NCBI GenBank assembly: GCA_905212635.1
Contig: CAJMFH010000006.1
Coordinates: 1-64,000 of the forward strand
From: an uncultured Lachnoclostridium sp.
GTDB lineage: Bacteria > Bacillota > Clostridia > Lachnospirales > Lachnospiraceae
Length of the DNA stretch: 64,000 nucleotides
Direction: 5' to 3'
A program made the translations under genes and the position numbers. Of this stretch, positions 36,331 to 44,742 are shown in pieces. The notes under the pieces were generated by a model. That model did not search any database and was not told the origin of the DNA. It saw only the letters and a program-made list of their open reading frames with translations. Numbering within the stretch: the stretch's first letter is position 1; every line of letters begins with the position of its first letter.

Positions 36331-37773
36331 TCACTCCACCGTTTCTGCCAGTGAATTATCAAAAAGATCCCCAAAAGCAAACCAGTACATAAATGCCGGA
36401 AATACCTCAAATGGTAAAAACAGACATTCTGTCATCGTTGCAATCACAAATCCCACACAGATTGCAGGGATTAAAAACGCATAGGTCGCATTTCTTCTTC
36501 GATTTGTCCAATAAAACTGAATCGACCGGATCACACTCAATATTGTAATAACAAGGTAAAAGAGCATTGCCGGCACACCATACGTATAAGCAAACTGAAG
36601 CCAGTTATTGTGTGCATGTGCTACTTTTTTTCCATTTACGGTCAACGTAATACGACGATGGCCTTTCCAGTTCAATTTCTTCAAATACGCCTTATAGATG
36701 GTAATTCGTCCATTGGATATCTTATTTAACGTAGAATTTCCATCCAGACTCGCAATCAGGCGCCCAATGATACTATTTTCTTTAAATTCTTTCTTCTCCT
36801 GTGTTTCCGGTATCTGAACACTCTCAATCTCATCGGACTCTGCCAGCACTTTATCTCCGATTCCTTCTATTTTTTCCCCATTTGACAGGTATAATACATC
36901 TTCTTCAAATAAGATCGGATGCCCTACTAAATTGGGAATATGACGTACTCCGGCAAAAAGCACCGGATAACACACTACTGTTATAGCAGCAAGAAGAAGA
37001 AATCCCTTTATCGTCTCTTTCCACTTGTGGCTCGTTCTCCCCAGACAGATCCGAAGTACAACCCACAAGATCAAAATACCACTGACTGCCAGCATCGCTG
37101 TACGGGCCTGGGAAACCGAAATGTAAAACAAAACAAGTGCCAGCTGTAAATACGTTGGCAGGGCTTTCCGGAATTTTTTTCCGGTCTCTACATTCCAGTC
37201 CAGATCGGACATATAGATGGCAAAAATGACATATAAATAAAGTCCAAATGTATTTGGATTGGTAAATATTCCTGCATATCTGCCGCCTTCAAAAAATGGA
37301 CGGAACAAAAAGGAAATGACTGCCATCAATAAAAAGGAAATTTTCACCGCATCTTTCAGGCTTTTCCACAACAGGTCTTTCCGGCTGTTATTCTGCCATA
37401 CAAAGAAAACCCCCGGCAAAACAAATGCCAGTATGATTCCCAGTCCACAGGCCTTTTTACTTACCAGAAAATCGGAAATGGTAAACATGGCACACATTCC
37501 AAACCATGCGATACTTAACCCCTTATGCCACGTTCTACGCTCCAGTTTCTTATCCAGCGAAAAAATAGCGACCACTAACATAAGAAAGATACCACAAACC
37601 GTATTATAAAAATAACTTTCTTTCATCAACACATAGCGGACGATGCAAAACAGCACAAGATCCGCCATAAAACAAGCCGTCAAAACACGATATCTCACCT
37701 TTGGCTGGATTTTCCGAACAATCGGAATCCACGGAGATAATAAGCGGATAAATAAATCCTGCAGCCAGTTCAT
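36331..37773 (-). CDS. Wzy / O-antigen-ligase-like membrane protein
   Basis: 480 residues with about ten membrane helices and a large outer loop of roughly 120 residues before the last helices. The Wzy_C-type motif HAHNNWLQFAYTYGVP and the earlier FTNPNTFG, SQARTAM pattern are typical of polymerases or ligases that transfer lipid-linked glycans outside the membrane. The start is placed at 37773 (MNWLQDL) with GGAG upstream; an ATG five codons earlier is too near its site. It sits between the GT2 fusion and the priming transferase genes. Confidence 0.85.
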   Translation of the reverse strand: MNWLQDLFIRLLSPWIPIVRKIQPKVRYRVLTACFMADLVLFCIVRYVLMKESYFYNTVCGIFLMLVVAIFSLDKKLERRTWHKGLSIAWFGMCAMFTISDFLVSKKACGLGIILAFVLPGVFFVWQNNSRKDLLWKSLKDAVKISFLLMAVISFLFRPFFEGGRYAGIFTNPNTFGLYLYVIFAIYMSDLDWNVETGKKFRKALPTYLQLALVLFYISVSQARTAMLAVSGILILWVVLRICLGRTSHKWKETIKGFLLLAAITVVCYPVLFAGVRHIPNLVGHPILFEEDVLYLSNGEKIEGIGDKVLAESDEIESVQIPETQEKKEFKENSIIGRLIASLDGNSTLNKISNGRITIYKAYLKKLNWKGHRRITLTVNGKKVAHAHNNWLQFAYTYGVPAMLFYLVITILSVIRSIQFYWTNRRRNATYAFLIPAICVGFVIATMTECLFLPFEVFPAFMYWFAFGDLFDNSLAETVE

Positions 37774-37793
37774 ATCATCACTCTCCATTCCTC

Positions 37794-38471
37794 TCAACGA
37801 AGCACCGCAGCTACCGTTTGGAACAAAATCACCAAATCCTTCCAAAAAGAAAAACTGCGTATATAGTCCAGGTTGTATTTCATTTTTTCCGGCAAAATCT
37901 GTTCTACATAGATCTTATCCGGATCCCCTTCTCCATTCAGCAAACGTTCTTCATCCTTGTATTCAATGCTTGCCGGTGACGTTACTCCGGCTGGCATAAG
38001 TAATGTCGCATACATCACTTTCGTATACTCATCTACATATTTTTCTACTTCCGGGCGGGTTCCCACAAAGGACATCTCCCCCTTTAAAATATTCACCAGC
38101 TGAGGCAGTTCATCCAGCCGGACTTTTCGCAGAAAATGCCCAACTCCTGTTACTCTGCTGTCGCCACTGACCGTCACCTGGCTTCCCTTTTGGGGTGCAT
38201 CGGAAACCATCGTGCGGAATTTATAGATTTGAAACCTTTTTCCATATGTTGTCACGCGTGTCTGGTGAAAGATCACTTCTCCCGGGGAAGAGGATTTTAC
38301 CGCAATGGCGATAACCAGCATAAAAGGACTTAAAACCACAAGAAGAATCAGTGACATAACTACATCAAAAACACGTTTTGCCACAAGACTTCCCCGTTTA
38401 TGCCGTAAAATATTGTAATATTCTTCCACTTCTTCCGTCTGCATAAGATCTGGAAGATTTTCCCATTTCAT
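37794..38471 (-). CDS. Priming sugar-phosphate transferase (polyprenyl-phosphate, WcaJ/PglC type)
   Basis: 225 residues: a short cytoplasmic lead, one re-entrant or membrane helix (about 32-60), and the bacterial sugar transferase domain (KRVFDVVMSL, FRTMVSDA, RKVRLDELPQLVNIL, SFVGTRPE). It places the first sugar phosphate on undecaprenyl phosphate, starting a repeat unit. The gene follows the DegT aminotransferase with four bases between, consistent with an amino sugar as first residue. Confidence 0.95.
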   Translation of the reverse strand: MKWENLPDLMQTEEVEEYYNILRHKRGSLVAKRVFDVVMSLILLVVLSPFMLVIAIAVKSSSPGEVIFHQTRVTTYGKRFQIYKFRTMVSDAPQKGSQVTVSGDSRVTGVGHFLRKVRLDELPQLVNILKGEMSFVGTRPEVEKYVDEYTKVMYATLLMPAGVTSPASIEYKDEERLLNGEGDPDKIYVEQILPEKMKYNLDYIRSFSFWKDLVILFQTVAAVLR

Positions 38472-38475
38472 GGTA

Positions 38476-39708
38476 TTAATTCCGTCCTTTCACAACATTC
38501 AATGCTTCCCTGAAAATCTGAATAACATACGCAACCTGTTCGTCTGTCAGTTTTGTATGCAGAGGCAGTGAGACCTCATTGACAAACTGCTCTTTTGCAC
38601 AAGGATAATTTTCAATATCAAATCCCATATTTTTATAGGCGGTAAGCAGTGGCAGCGGCTTATAATGCACATTGGCAGCCACTCCTTTTTCTCCCATGTA
38701 TTGAATGATTTCATTTCGCATCTCGGCCGTAATACCATCCACACGGAGAAGATACAAATGTCCGCTCGAAACTGCACTCTGTGTCTTATGTGGCAGATAA
38801 TACAGTTTGATTCCTGTTTCCTCTGCAATTTTATCCATTCCCGCATTGTAAGCTGCAATGATCTCCTGTCTGCGCTTCAAAAGTCCCTCATAACGGTCCA
38901 ACTGCGCCAGTCCAATTGCCGCCTGAATATCTGTCATATTACATTTATATGCCGGGAATAAAATATCATACTCCCAGGCACCAGCCTTTGTCTTTGATAA
39001 GGCATCTTTTGTCTGTCCATGCAGGGAAAGAAGCATATATTCACGGTAAATCTCCGCAGAATCAATGCCCTTCAAAGGTTTCCATACCACAGCTCCCCCT
39101 TCGGCTGTCGTCAGATTTTTTACCGCATGAAAGGAAAAGGAAGTAAAATCCGCCCACTGACCGCTTCGTTTTCCTTCTTTTTCAGCCCCAAATCCATGCG
39201 CGCTGTCTGCCAGTACCAAAATTCTTCCCAATGCCTTCTGATAAGAATTTTCCGATGGCTGATATAGCGCTTTCTTCTTTTCTATGATATCAAAAATCTT
39301 TTCATAATCGCACAATACTCCTGCTACATCTACCGGCATAACGGCCTTTGTCGCCGGCGTGACTGCATGCTCCAGTTTTTCATAATCCATCTCCAGAGAA
39401 TCTTTCTGAGTATCAACGATCACCGGTTTTGCTCCGGTATGACAGATGGAACTTGCTGTCGCCGTATAGGTATAAGCCGTTGTGATCACTTCATCTCCCG
39501 GTCCGATTCCAAACAGCCGCAATGTCATTTCCATACATGCCGTCGCAGAATTCAGACAGACCGCTCCTTCTGTGCCGCAGTACGCCGCAATGCGTTTTTC
39601 AAATTCCTTTGTTTTCGGTCCGGTCGTAATCCAGCCTGACTGAAGCGTATCTACGACTCCTTTGATCTCTTCTTCACTAATATCCGGTGGGGAAAATGGT
39701 ACGTTCAT
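38476..39708 (-). CDS. DegT/DnrJ/EryC1/StrS family sugar aminotransferase
   Basis: 410 residues of a PLP-dependent aminotransferase acting on nucleotide-linked keto-sugars: QSGWITTGPKTKEFE, the DSAHGFGA strand, the PLP-lysine in SFHAVKNLTTAEGG, and HYKPLPLL near the end. I chose the ATG at 39708 (MNVPFSPPD); the longer frame has no ribosome site and reads through the upstream terminator. It probably makes a 4-amino sugar for the adjacent priming transferase; the exact sugar cannot be told. Confidence 0.93.
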   Translation of the reverse strand: MNVPFSPPDISEEEIKGVVDTLQSGWITTGPKTKEFEKRIAAYCGTEGAVCLNSATACMEMTLRLFGIGPGDEVITTAYTYTATASSICHTGAKPVIVDTQKDSLEMDYEKLEHAVTPATKAVMPVDVAGVLCDYEKIFDIIEKKKALYQPSENSYQKALGRILVLADSAHGFGAEKEGKRSGQWADFTSFSFHAVKNLTTAEGGAVVWKPLKGIDSAEIYREYMLLSLHGQTKDALSKTKAGAWEYDILFPAYKCNMTDIQAAIGLAQLDRYEGLLKRRQEIIAAYNAGMDKIAEETGIKLYYLPHKTQSAVSSGHLYLLRVDGITAEMRNEIIQYMGEKGVAANVHYKPLPLLTAYKNMGFDIENYPCAKEQFVNEVSLPLHTKLTDEQVAYVIQIFREALNVVKGRN

Positions 39709-39741
39709 TTCTCTGCTTCCTTTCCAAATGATTCCAAATGC

Positions 39742-39780
39742 AACAAAAGACTCCTGCTGGACACAGAGGAATCTTTTGTT
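39742..39780 (-). terminator. Hairpin between LCP and DegT genes
   Basis: Fourteen-base stem AACAAAAGATTCCT/AGGAGTCTTTTGTT with one G-U pair, 11-base loop. The T-rich part is mostly within the stem, so termination may be partial and let the downstream operon be read. Confidence 0.6.
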
Positions 39781-39811
39781 TTTATTACTACCTAACAAAA
39801 TCGTTATTTTA

Positions 39812-41323
39812 TTACTTTATTGCCTTATCTTCATCACCCGGCATCGCAGTATTTTTATCTTCCTCGGAAGAACTTCCTGCTTTGTCATTTTTCACAGACT
39901 CCGGAGTCGCTTCCAGCACTTTATTGATTCTCTTTGTAATCTTTGCTACAGAATTGTAATCCGGTACGCAGACATACAATTTTCTTGACTGGTAGGAATA
40001 CGTTGTCTTGCTTGCACCCTGTCCGGCTGCATTGGCATATTTGATCGTCCACTGTGACATATCATTTAACTGCATTTTAGCAAGTGCTGTGATCTCTTTT
40101 GTAGACATGTTCGTCTGGAAATTCTTCGATGCTGTTTTCAAAAGATCTGCGTAATTTGGCAGGATGTCCGGTGACATTGCCTTATTCAAAATCGCTTCGA
40201 TCATATGCTGGTGATCTCTTCCTCGCTGATAATCACCATTTGCAAAATGATGTCGTTCACGGCAGAATGCCAAAGCCTGTTTTCCATTTACCTGATTATA
40301 ACCTTTTTTGAAACTTGGTCCCCAGTCGGAAGTAAAGTCATAATCGGAATATACTTTCACGCCACCAAGAAGATCTACGATCTTACGTACACTCGTAAAG
40401 TTGACGCGCACATAGTAGTCAATCTTAATGCCGTACAGATTCTCCAATGTTCCAACGGAGCAGTCTACTCCATGAATTCCGGCATGGGTAAGTTTGTCCG
40501 GGATTCCGTTTGACACCGTTAATGGTACATAATAGTCACGTGGCGTCGAAGTCAAAAGGATCTGTTTTGTATTTGGATTTACCGTCACGATAACATTTAC
40601 ATCGCTTCGACTTGTCGTCTTAATGCTTCCGTAAACATCAATACCGCTCAGATATACATTAAACGGAGTCTTGGTGATGTCATCCAGTTTTTGTTCTTCC
40701 TGAATCACCGTTTCTACTTTATGTGTATTCAGTACACGGGTATCCTCGGAAAATGTCTTATAGTACTCTTCGATCGGACTGCGGTTTGCCTCATTGATGA
40801 TAATGGCATTAACATCCTTTGCATAAAGGGCATCGATCAAGGTGTCATTATCCTGATATTCGGTCTTCGCCGGCTCTTTTCCGATCGCCGCCTGCACTTC
40901 TGCAAGCGCTTTATCCGTATTCTTACGGTCGTTTGTGGCAAGAATACCAAACGTATAATCTTTCGTATCATAAATACTCTGTGCCGGATCGTCTTTTAAT
41001 ACAATACAGGAAATCTCATCTACTTTTACCTGCTGTCCTGCCATCTCATCAATGGCAGAATACGTATTGACACAATAATATCCACCGCCGATATAGAAAA
41101 AACATATCAGAGCACACAGTACACGCCCGACAATGTATGTCTTATCTGTCATCTGGCTGAACACCTCATATGCCAGCAGGAACAGACATACAACGATAAG
41201 CGCCACAATATATTTGAGTGGAATGAAACCAACATAAAATGCAATGCCAACCAATGCCGCACTGATCAAAAACTGCACGATCAGAAAGACAATGCTCAGT
41301 TTTCGGCTAAGTAATGTTTTCAC
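39812..41323 (-). CDS. LytR-CpsA-Psr (LCP) family wall-polymer ligase
   Basis: 503 residues: three N-terminal membrane helices (about 10-85), an extra extracellular region (about 95-200), the LCP catalytic domain (about 215-390) and an acidic low-complexity tail. Active-site features are present: STPRDYYVPL, LTHAGIHG, and FCRERHHFANGDYQRGRDHQ with the arginines that hold the lipid pyrophosphate. It should transfer the finished polymer from its lipid carrier to peptidoglycan. It is the first gene after a strong promoter and leader with a repeated 12-mer. Confidence 0.93.
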   Translation of the reverse strand: MKTLLSRKLSIVFLIVQFLISAALVGIAFYVGFIPLKYIVALIVVCLFLLAYEVFSQMTDKTYIVGRVLCALICFFYIGGGYYCVNTYSAIDEMAGQQVKVDEISCIVLKDDPAQSIYDTKDYTFGILATNDRKNTDKALAEVQAAIGKEPAKTEYQDNDTLIDALYAKDVNAIIINEANRSPIEEYYKTFSEDTRVLNTHKVETVIQEEQKLDDITKTPFNVYLSGIDVYGSIKTTSRSDVNVIVTVNPNTKQILLTSTPRDYYVPLTVSNGIPDKLTHAGIHGVDCSVGTLENLYGIKIDYYVRVNFTSVRKIVDLLGGVKVYSDYDFTSDWGPSFKKGYNQVNGKQALAFCRERHHFANGDYQRGRDHQHMIEAILNKAMSPDILPNYADLLKTASKNFQTNMSTKEITALAKMQLNDMSQWTIKYANAAGQGASKTTYSYQSRKLYVCVPDYNSVAKITKRINKVLEATPESVKNDKAGSSSEEDKNTAMPGDEDKAIK

Positions 41324-41342
41324 GATATACCTCCATTTTATC

Positions 41343-41372
41343 TAACTACTAGTTTTTATTTAACTACTAGTT
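41343..41372. repeat. Tandem TAACTACTAGTT repeat in LCP gene leader
   Basis: Two identical 12-mers at 41343-41354 and 41361-41372 (18-base period). Each contains an AACTA/TAGTT inverted repeat, so each could form a small hairpin or bind a protein dimer. They lie between the promoter and the start codon. Confidence 0.55.
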
Positions 41373-41396
41373 GTGTTTTTTGTCTAAAACATAATT

Positions 41397-41425
41397 ATTA
41401 TATACTATCATTCTGAAAAAATCAA
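41397..41425 (-). promoter_or_regulatory. Promoter of LCP gene / polymer operon
   Basis: -35 TTGATT (41425-41420), 17-base spacer, -10 TATAAT (41402-41397). The -35 box overlaps the end of the CDP-glycerol transferase gene. Leader of roughly 65 bases. Confidence 0.75.
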
Positions 41426-42517
41426 TGCAAAAAGTCGAGAAGTTGCATTTCCATCTAAAAGCGGAAAATTTTCTCTGACAAAGGATTCTTTTTTCGGATA
41501 GTTTCGTTCTTTCAGACAATCAAGCAGCTCTTCCTCAGTCTCAACCACCTGCCCGGGTACGAAGGAACGGTAATCCCGGTAAAAACTTCTTCCCGTTTTC
41601 TCAAATTCTTTCAGATCATACGCATAAAACAGCATCGGCCGCTCCAGCAGACAGTATTCAAATACAATCGAAGAATAATCCGTAATCAATACTTCTGTTG
41701 CGGCAAGAAGTGTCGCAATCTCCGGATACTCCGAGACATTGTATATCCCTTTTTCCTGCCATCCTGCCAGCGTCTCTTTCAAATGAGAAGCAATGTGTGG
41801 ATGGAGCCGGATAAAAAACACATCCTCTTCCGACAGACTGTCTGCTACCTTTTGCAGATCCAGATGCAGTTTCGGGTCTGCTACTTCTGCATCCCGGAAT
41901 GTCGGTGCATATAAGATGCAGTGTTTTCCCTTCATCTCCGGATAATCCCGGTAAAACTGCTCTGTTTTCCCGGTCAGATATTGTTTGTCAAGCATCCGGT
42001 CTGTGCGCGGATTGCCGATCACATAAATGCGGTCGGGATCCACTGCAAAAGCACTTGCATACTCTGTTTTTACCGCATCGGAATTAACAATCAGATGCGT
42101 AATCCTCTGATTGGCACGATATTCCAGTTTTTTTAATGTTCCTGTGTTGACATCCTGCCCAAATCGTTTGATCGTGCCCGTTCCATGCCAAAGCTGAATC
42201 ACCTTTACATTTTTTGGAAAATGAAGATATGCCATCGGCAAAAACTCATTGTCCAAAAACACATACGAGGAAGTGGCAAGATGATATGATTTTTTAATGA
42301 AAAAGTCAACCGGTCTGCGGATCGTATTGTCTCTTGTAAACCAGACCTGCTCATATTCCGGCTTTTCCTCTTTTAACCTCTGGGAAACAATCCCTATGTT
42401 TCCGTCCGGTCCGGCATCATGTGTCGCCACCAGAAAAACTTTCTTTTCCTTTACCGGACATAACCGGAACAAATGGAAAAACAGCGCAAATAACAGATAT
42501 CCTGCCTGCTTTATCAT
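41408..42517 (-). CDS. CDP-glycerol:polymer glycerophosphotransferase (TagB/TagF-like)
   Basis: 369 residues with the family motifs WHGTGTIKRFG, YAPTFRD, IRLHPH and ITDYSSIVFEY. It transfers glycerol phosphate (or a related polyol phosphate) from its CDP form to a lipid-linked sugar on the inner face of the membrane; an amphipathic N-terminus would anchor it. At this size it is closer to TagB primases than to the long TagF polymerases. It overlaps tagD by four bases (ATGA), which supplies the CDP-glycerol. Confidence 0.92.
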   Translation of the reverse strand: MIKQAGYLLFALFFHLFRLCPVKEKKVFLVATHDAGPDGNIGIVSQRLKEEKPEYEQVWFTRDNTIRRPVDFFIKKSYHLATSSYVFLDNEFLPMAYLHFPKNVKVIQLWHGTGTIKRFGQDVNTGTLKKLEYRANQRITHLIVNSDAVKTEYASAFAVDPDRIYVIGNPRTDRMLDKQYLTGKTEQFYRDYPEMKGKHCILYAPTFRDAEVADPKLHLDLQKVADSLSEEDVFFIRLHPHIASHLKETLAGWQEKGIYNVSEYPEIATLLAATEVLITDYSSIVFEYCLLERPMLFYAYDLKEFEKTGRSFYRDYRSFVPGQVVETEEELLDCLKERNYPKKESFVRENFPLLDGNATSRLFALIFSE

Positions 42518-42915
42518 GCCTCACTCTTCCCCAATCCAAGATCCTGTTTGATCTTTGATGTGGAGATTCCCTCTGTTCGTGGAAGGTATACCACTTCACA
42601 GTAATCTTTCAGAAAGTCAAATTTTCCTTCCCAGTCATCTCCCATAACAAATACATCTACATTATTATTTACCACATCGTCAATTTTCTGTTCCCAGTTG
42701 TACTCCGGAAGCACTTCATCGACATATTTAATCGCTTCCAGAATAATCTTGCGGTCTTCGTAGGAATGATAAGCTTTTTTACCCTTGATCGCATTAAATT
42801 CATCGCTGGACAATACAACAATCAGATAATCGCCAAGTTCTTTTGCCCGGCGCAGCAGGTTGATATGTCCTACATGCAGTAAATCATAAGTTCCGTAAGT
42901 AATTACTTTTTTCAT
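42514..42915 (-). CDS. tagD: Glycerol-3-phosphate cytidylyltransferase
   Basis: 133 residues, standard size for TagD. Nucleotidyltransferase signatures are GTYDLLHVGH (HxGH) and RTEGISTSKI. It makes CDP-glycerol from CTP and sn-glycerol 3-phosphate in the cytoplasm. It lies between the ABC exporter genes and the TagB-like gene and overlaps the latter, so this operon builds and exports a glycerol-phosphate-containing polymer. Confidence 0.96.
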   Translation of the reverse strand: MKKVITYGTYDLLHVGHINLLRRAKELGDYLIVVLSSDEFNAIKGKKAYHSYEDRKIILEAIKYVDEVLPEYNWEQKIDDVVNNNVDVFVMGDDWEGKFDFLKDYCEVVYLPRTEGISTSKIKQDLGLGKSEA

Positions 42916-42944
42916 CTTTTTACCCTCCGTAATTAAAAACTAGA

Positions 42945-43703
42945 TTAATCTTCCCGTTCCATCCCCAGCTTCTCATCATACAGATCCACGATATCTTCCA
43001 CTTCTCCCTGCGCAATGAGACGCCCATGTTCCAGTAAAATTCCTTTGTTACACATCCGCAGTACCTGATCGGTTGAATGAGATACAAACAAAACGGTAAC
43101 TCCTTTATCAAACATACTCTGTATTCTCGCCTCGCATTTTTTGCGGAAGCGTTTATCTCCTACACTAAGAACCTCATCCAGTATGAGTATTTCCGGTTCT
43201 ACTACTGTAGCAATAGAAAATCCAAGTCGCGCCTTCATACCGGATGAATAATTTTTGATCGGAACATCGATGAATTTTCCGAGTTCCGAAAACTCCACGA
43301 TGTCTTTGTATTTTTTATCAATAAATTCTTTGCTGTAACCAAGGACAGCTCCATACAGATAAATATTTTCTGCTCCGGTATACTGCTTATCAAATCCGGC
43401 ACCCAGTTCCAGAAGCGGAACAATCTTTCCATTGCATTTTACCGTTCCTTCCGTCGGTTTCAACACTCCGGCAATGACTTTAAGCAGTGTACTTTTTCCG
43501 GCTCCGTTGAGTCCCATGATCCCCACACGGTCTCCGCGTTTAACTTCAAAATTTACATCTTTTAATGCCCAGAACTCCTGATACATCAATTCCTTTTTCA
43601 GCATTTTAATGACATATTCTTTGATATTATCTACTTTCTGTGAACTGAGATTAAATTTCATGCTCACATGTTCCACAGATAATGCGGTCTTTTTACTTGC
43701 CAT
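42945..43703 (-). CDS. Polysaccharide/teichoic acid ABC exporter ATPase (TagH/Wzt-like)
   Basis: 252 residues: Walker A GLNGAGKST, signature YSSGMKARLGFS, Walker B ILILDEVLSVGD and switch His in VSHSTDQV. It ends soon after the core and has no C-terminal carbohydrate-binding domain, so export probably does not need recognition of a polymer-end cap. Partner of the permease gene 30 bases upstream. Confidence 0.94.
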   Translation of the reverse strand: MASKKTALSVEHVSMKFNLSSQKVDNIKEYVIKMLKKELMYQEFWALKDVNFEVKRGDRVGIMGLNGAGKSTLLKVIAGVLKPTEGTVKCNGKIVPLLELGAGFDKQYTGAENIYLYGAVLGYSKEFIDKKYKDIVEFSELGKFIDVPIKNYSSGMKARLGFSIATVVEPEILILDEVLSVGDKRFRKKCEARIQSMFDKGVTVLFVSHSTDQVLRMCNKGILLEHGRLIAQGEVEDIVDLYDEKLGMERED

Positions 43704-43733
43704 TTTCTTCCATCCTCCATCGACAAATTCGTA

Positions 43734-44555
43734 TTAAATATTAAGTATAAAGGTATCCTGTTTCTTATAAAACATAAACATTCCCAGTAAAAAGGCTACA
43801 ATACTTACTCCAAACGTATATCCAAGAAGCACCATATCAAAATGCTGTCCAAACAATGCACGGCGGAAATTATCAATGATCCCGTACAAAGGATTGATCT
43901 TGATAAGCATACCGCCTGCCCCTTTCAATCTGCTTGCAAAATAGAAGATCGCACTGCAGTACATGATCAGCATCAGCATAACGCTCCATAAATATTCAAT
44001 ATCACGGAAGAATACACAAAGCGTAGCTAAGATCAGCCCGACACCAATTGACAGGATCAAAAGGTTCAAAAGCGGGATCACAGTCAAAAACATATTTGCA
44101 TTCATCGGAGCTTTATAGGAGCCGGTTGCCAAAAAGAACAGCATAACACCTACCAGTACCACCAACGAGATCAAAAAGATCACGAAGTTGGATAAAATCC
44201 CCGACAAGGGATACATATATTTCGGTACATACACTTTTTTGATCATCGCACTGTTTGCGCGGATCGACTTCATCGCACTATTCGTCGAGGAAGAGAAAAA
44301 GGAATACAACAGTCGTCCGGTCAGTACATAAACCGGAAACGGAACGCCGGCAAATGCCTTGTCCTGTGCCGTTCTTCCAAGTAAATTTCCAAATACAACG
44401 CTCAATACGATCATCGTAAGAAGCGGTTCGATCAAAGTCCATAATATTCCCAGGTATGATCTGCGGTATTTTAATTTAATATTTTTCTTAGCCAGTTCTC
44501 CTAATAAATATCGATATCTGTTGAAGTTTTTTAAAACCTGCGACATAGTATCCAT
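43734..44555 (-). CDS. Polysaccharide/teichoic acid ABC exporter permease (TagG/Wzm-like)
   Basis: 273 residues, ABC-2 type permease with six membrane helices and the characteristic cytoplasmic start YRRSYLGILWTLIEP. It carries the lipid-linked polymer across the membrane with the TagH-like ATPase. It opens the minus-strand operon (permease, ATPase, tagD, TagB-like) behind a strong promoter and is divergent from the acylation module. AAGGA precedes the start. Confidence 0.94.
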   Translation of the reverse strand: MDTMSQVLKNFNRYRYLLGELAKKNIKLKYRRSYLGILWTLIEPLLTMIVLSVVFGNLLGRTAQDKAFAGVPFPVYVLTGRLLYSFFSSSTNSAMKSIRANSAMIKKVYVPKYMYPLSGILSNFVIFLISLVVLVGVMLFFLATGSYKAPMNANMFLTVIPLLNLLILSIGVGLILATLCVFFRDIEYLWSVMLMLIMYCSAIFYFASRLKGAGGMLIKINPLYGIIDNFRRALFGQHFDMVLLGYTFGVSIVAFLLGMFMFYKKQDTFILNI

Positions 44556-44606
44556 ACCATCCTTTTTTAATCTTTATCGTTGCTCATTTATATTTTCAAT
44601 CATTTG

Positions 44607-44636
44607 ATTATATCACTATTCATCCTACTTCGTCAA
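44607..44636 (-). promoter_or_regulatory. Promoter of exporter/tagD operon
   Basis: -35 TTGACG (44636-44631), 18-base spacer, -10 TATAAT (44612-44607) with TGA as extended -10. Confidence 0.8.
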
Positions 44637-44663
44637 CTACATTATTTTTTAATTAACAAAAGA

Positions 44664-44691
44664 TTGACATATTTGACGCGTATGGTATTAT
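44664..44691 (+). promoter_or_regulatory. Promoter of carboxyltransferase/acylation unit
   Basis: -35 TTGACA (44664-44669), 16-base spacer, -10 TATTAT (44686-44691) with TGG as extended -10. It lies back-to-back with the exporter promoter, 27 bases between the two -35 boxes, so one regulator could act on both. Confidence 0.8.
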
Positions 44692-44742
44692 TATATTTGT
44701 GAAATTATGCATCTTATGAAAACAAAGAATGGAGAAATGAAC

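Noticed and set aside
39709..39798. Longer N-terminus for the DegT aminotransferase
   Set aside because: It would be translated through the hairpin at 39742-39780, and family alignment begins at MNVPFSPPD.
41343..41372. CRISPR-like repeat
   Set aside because: Only two 12-base units and no spacers; better read as leader or operator repeats.
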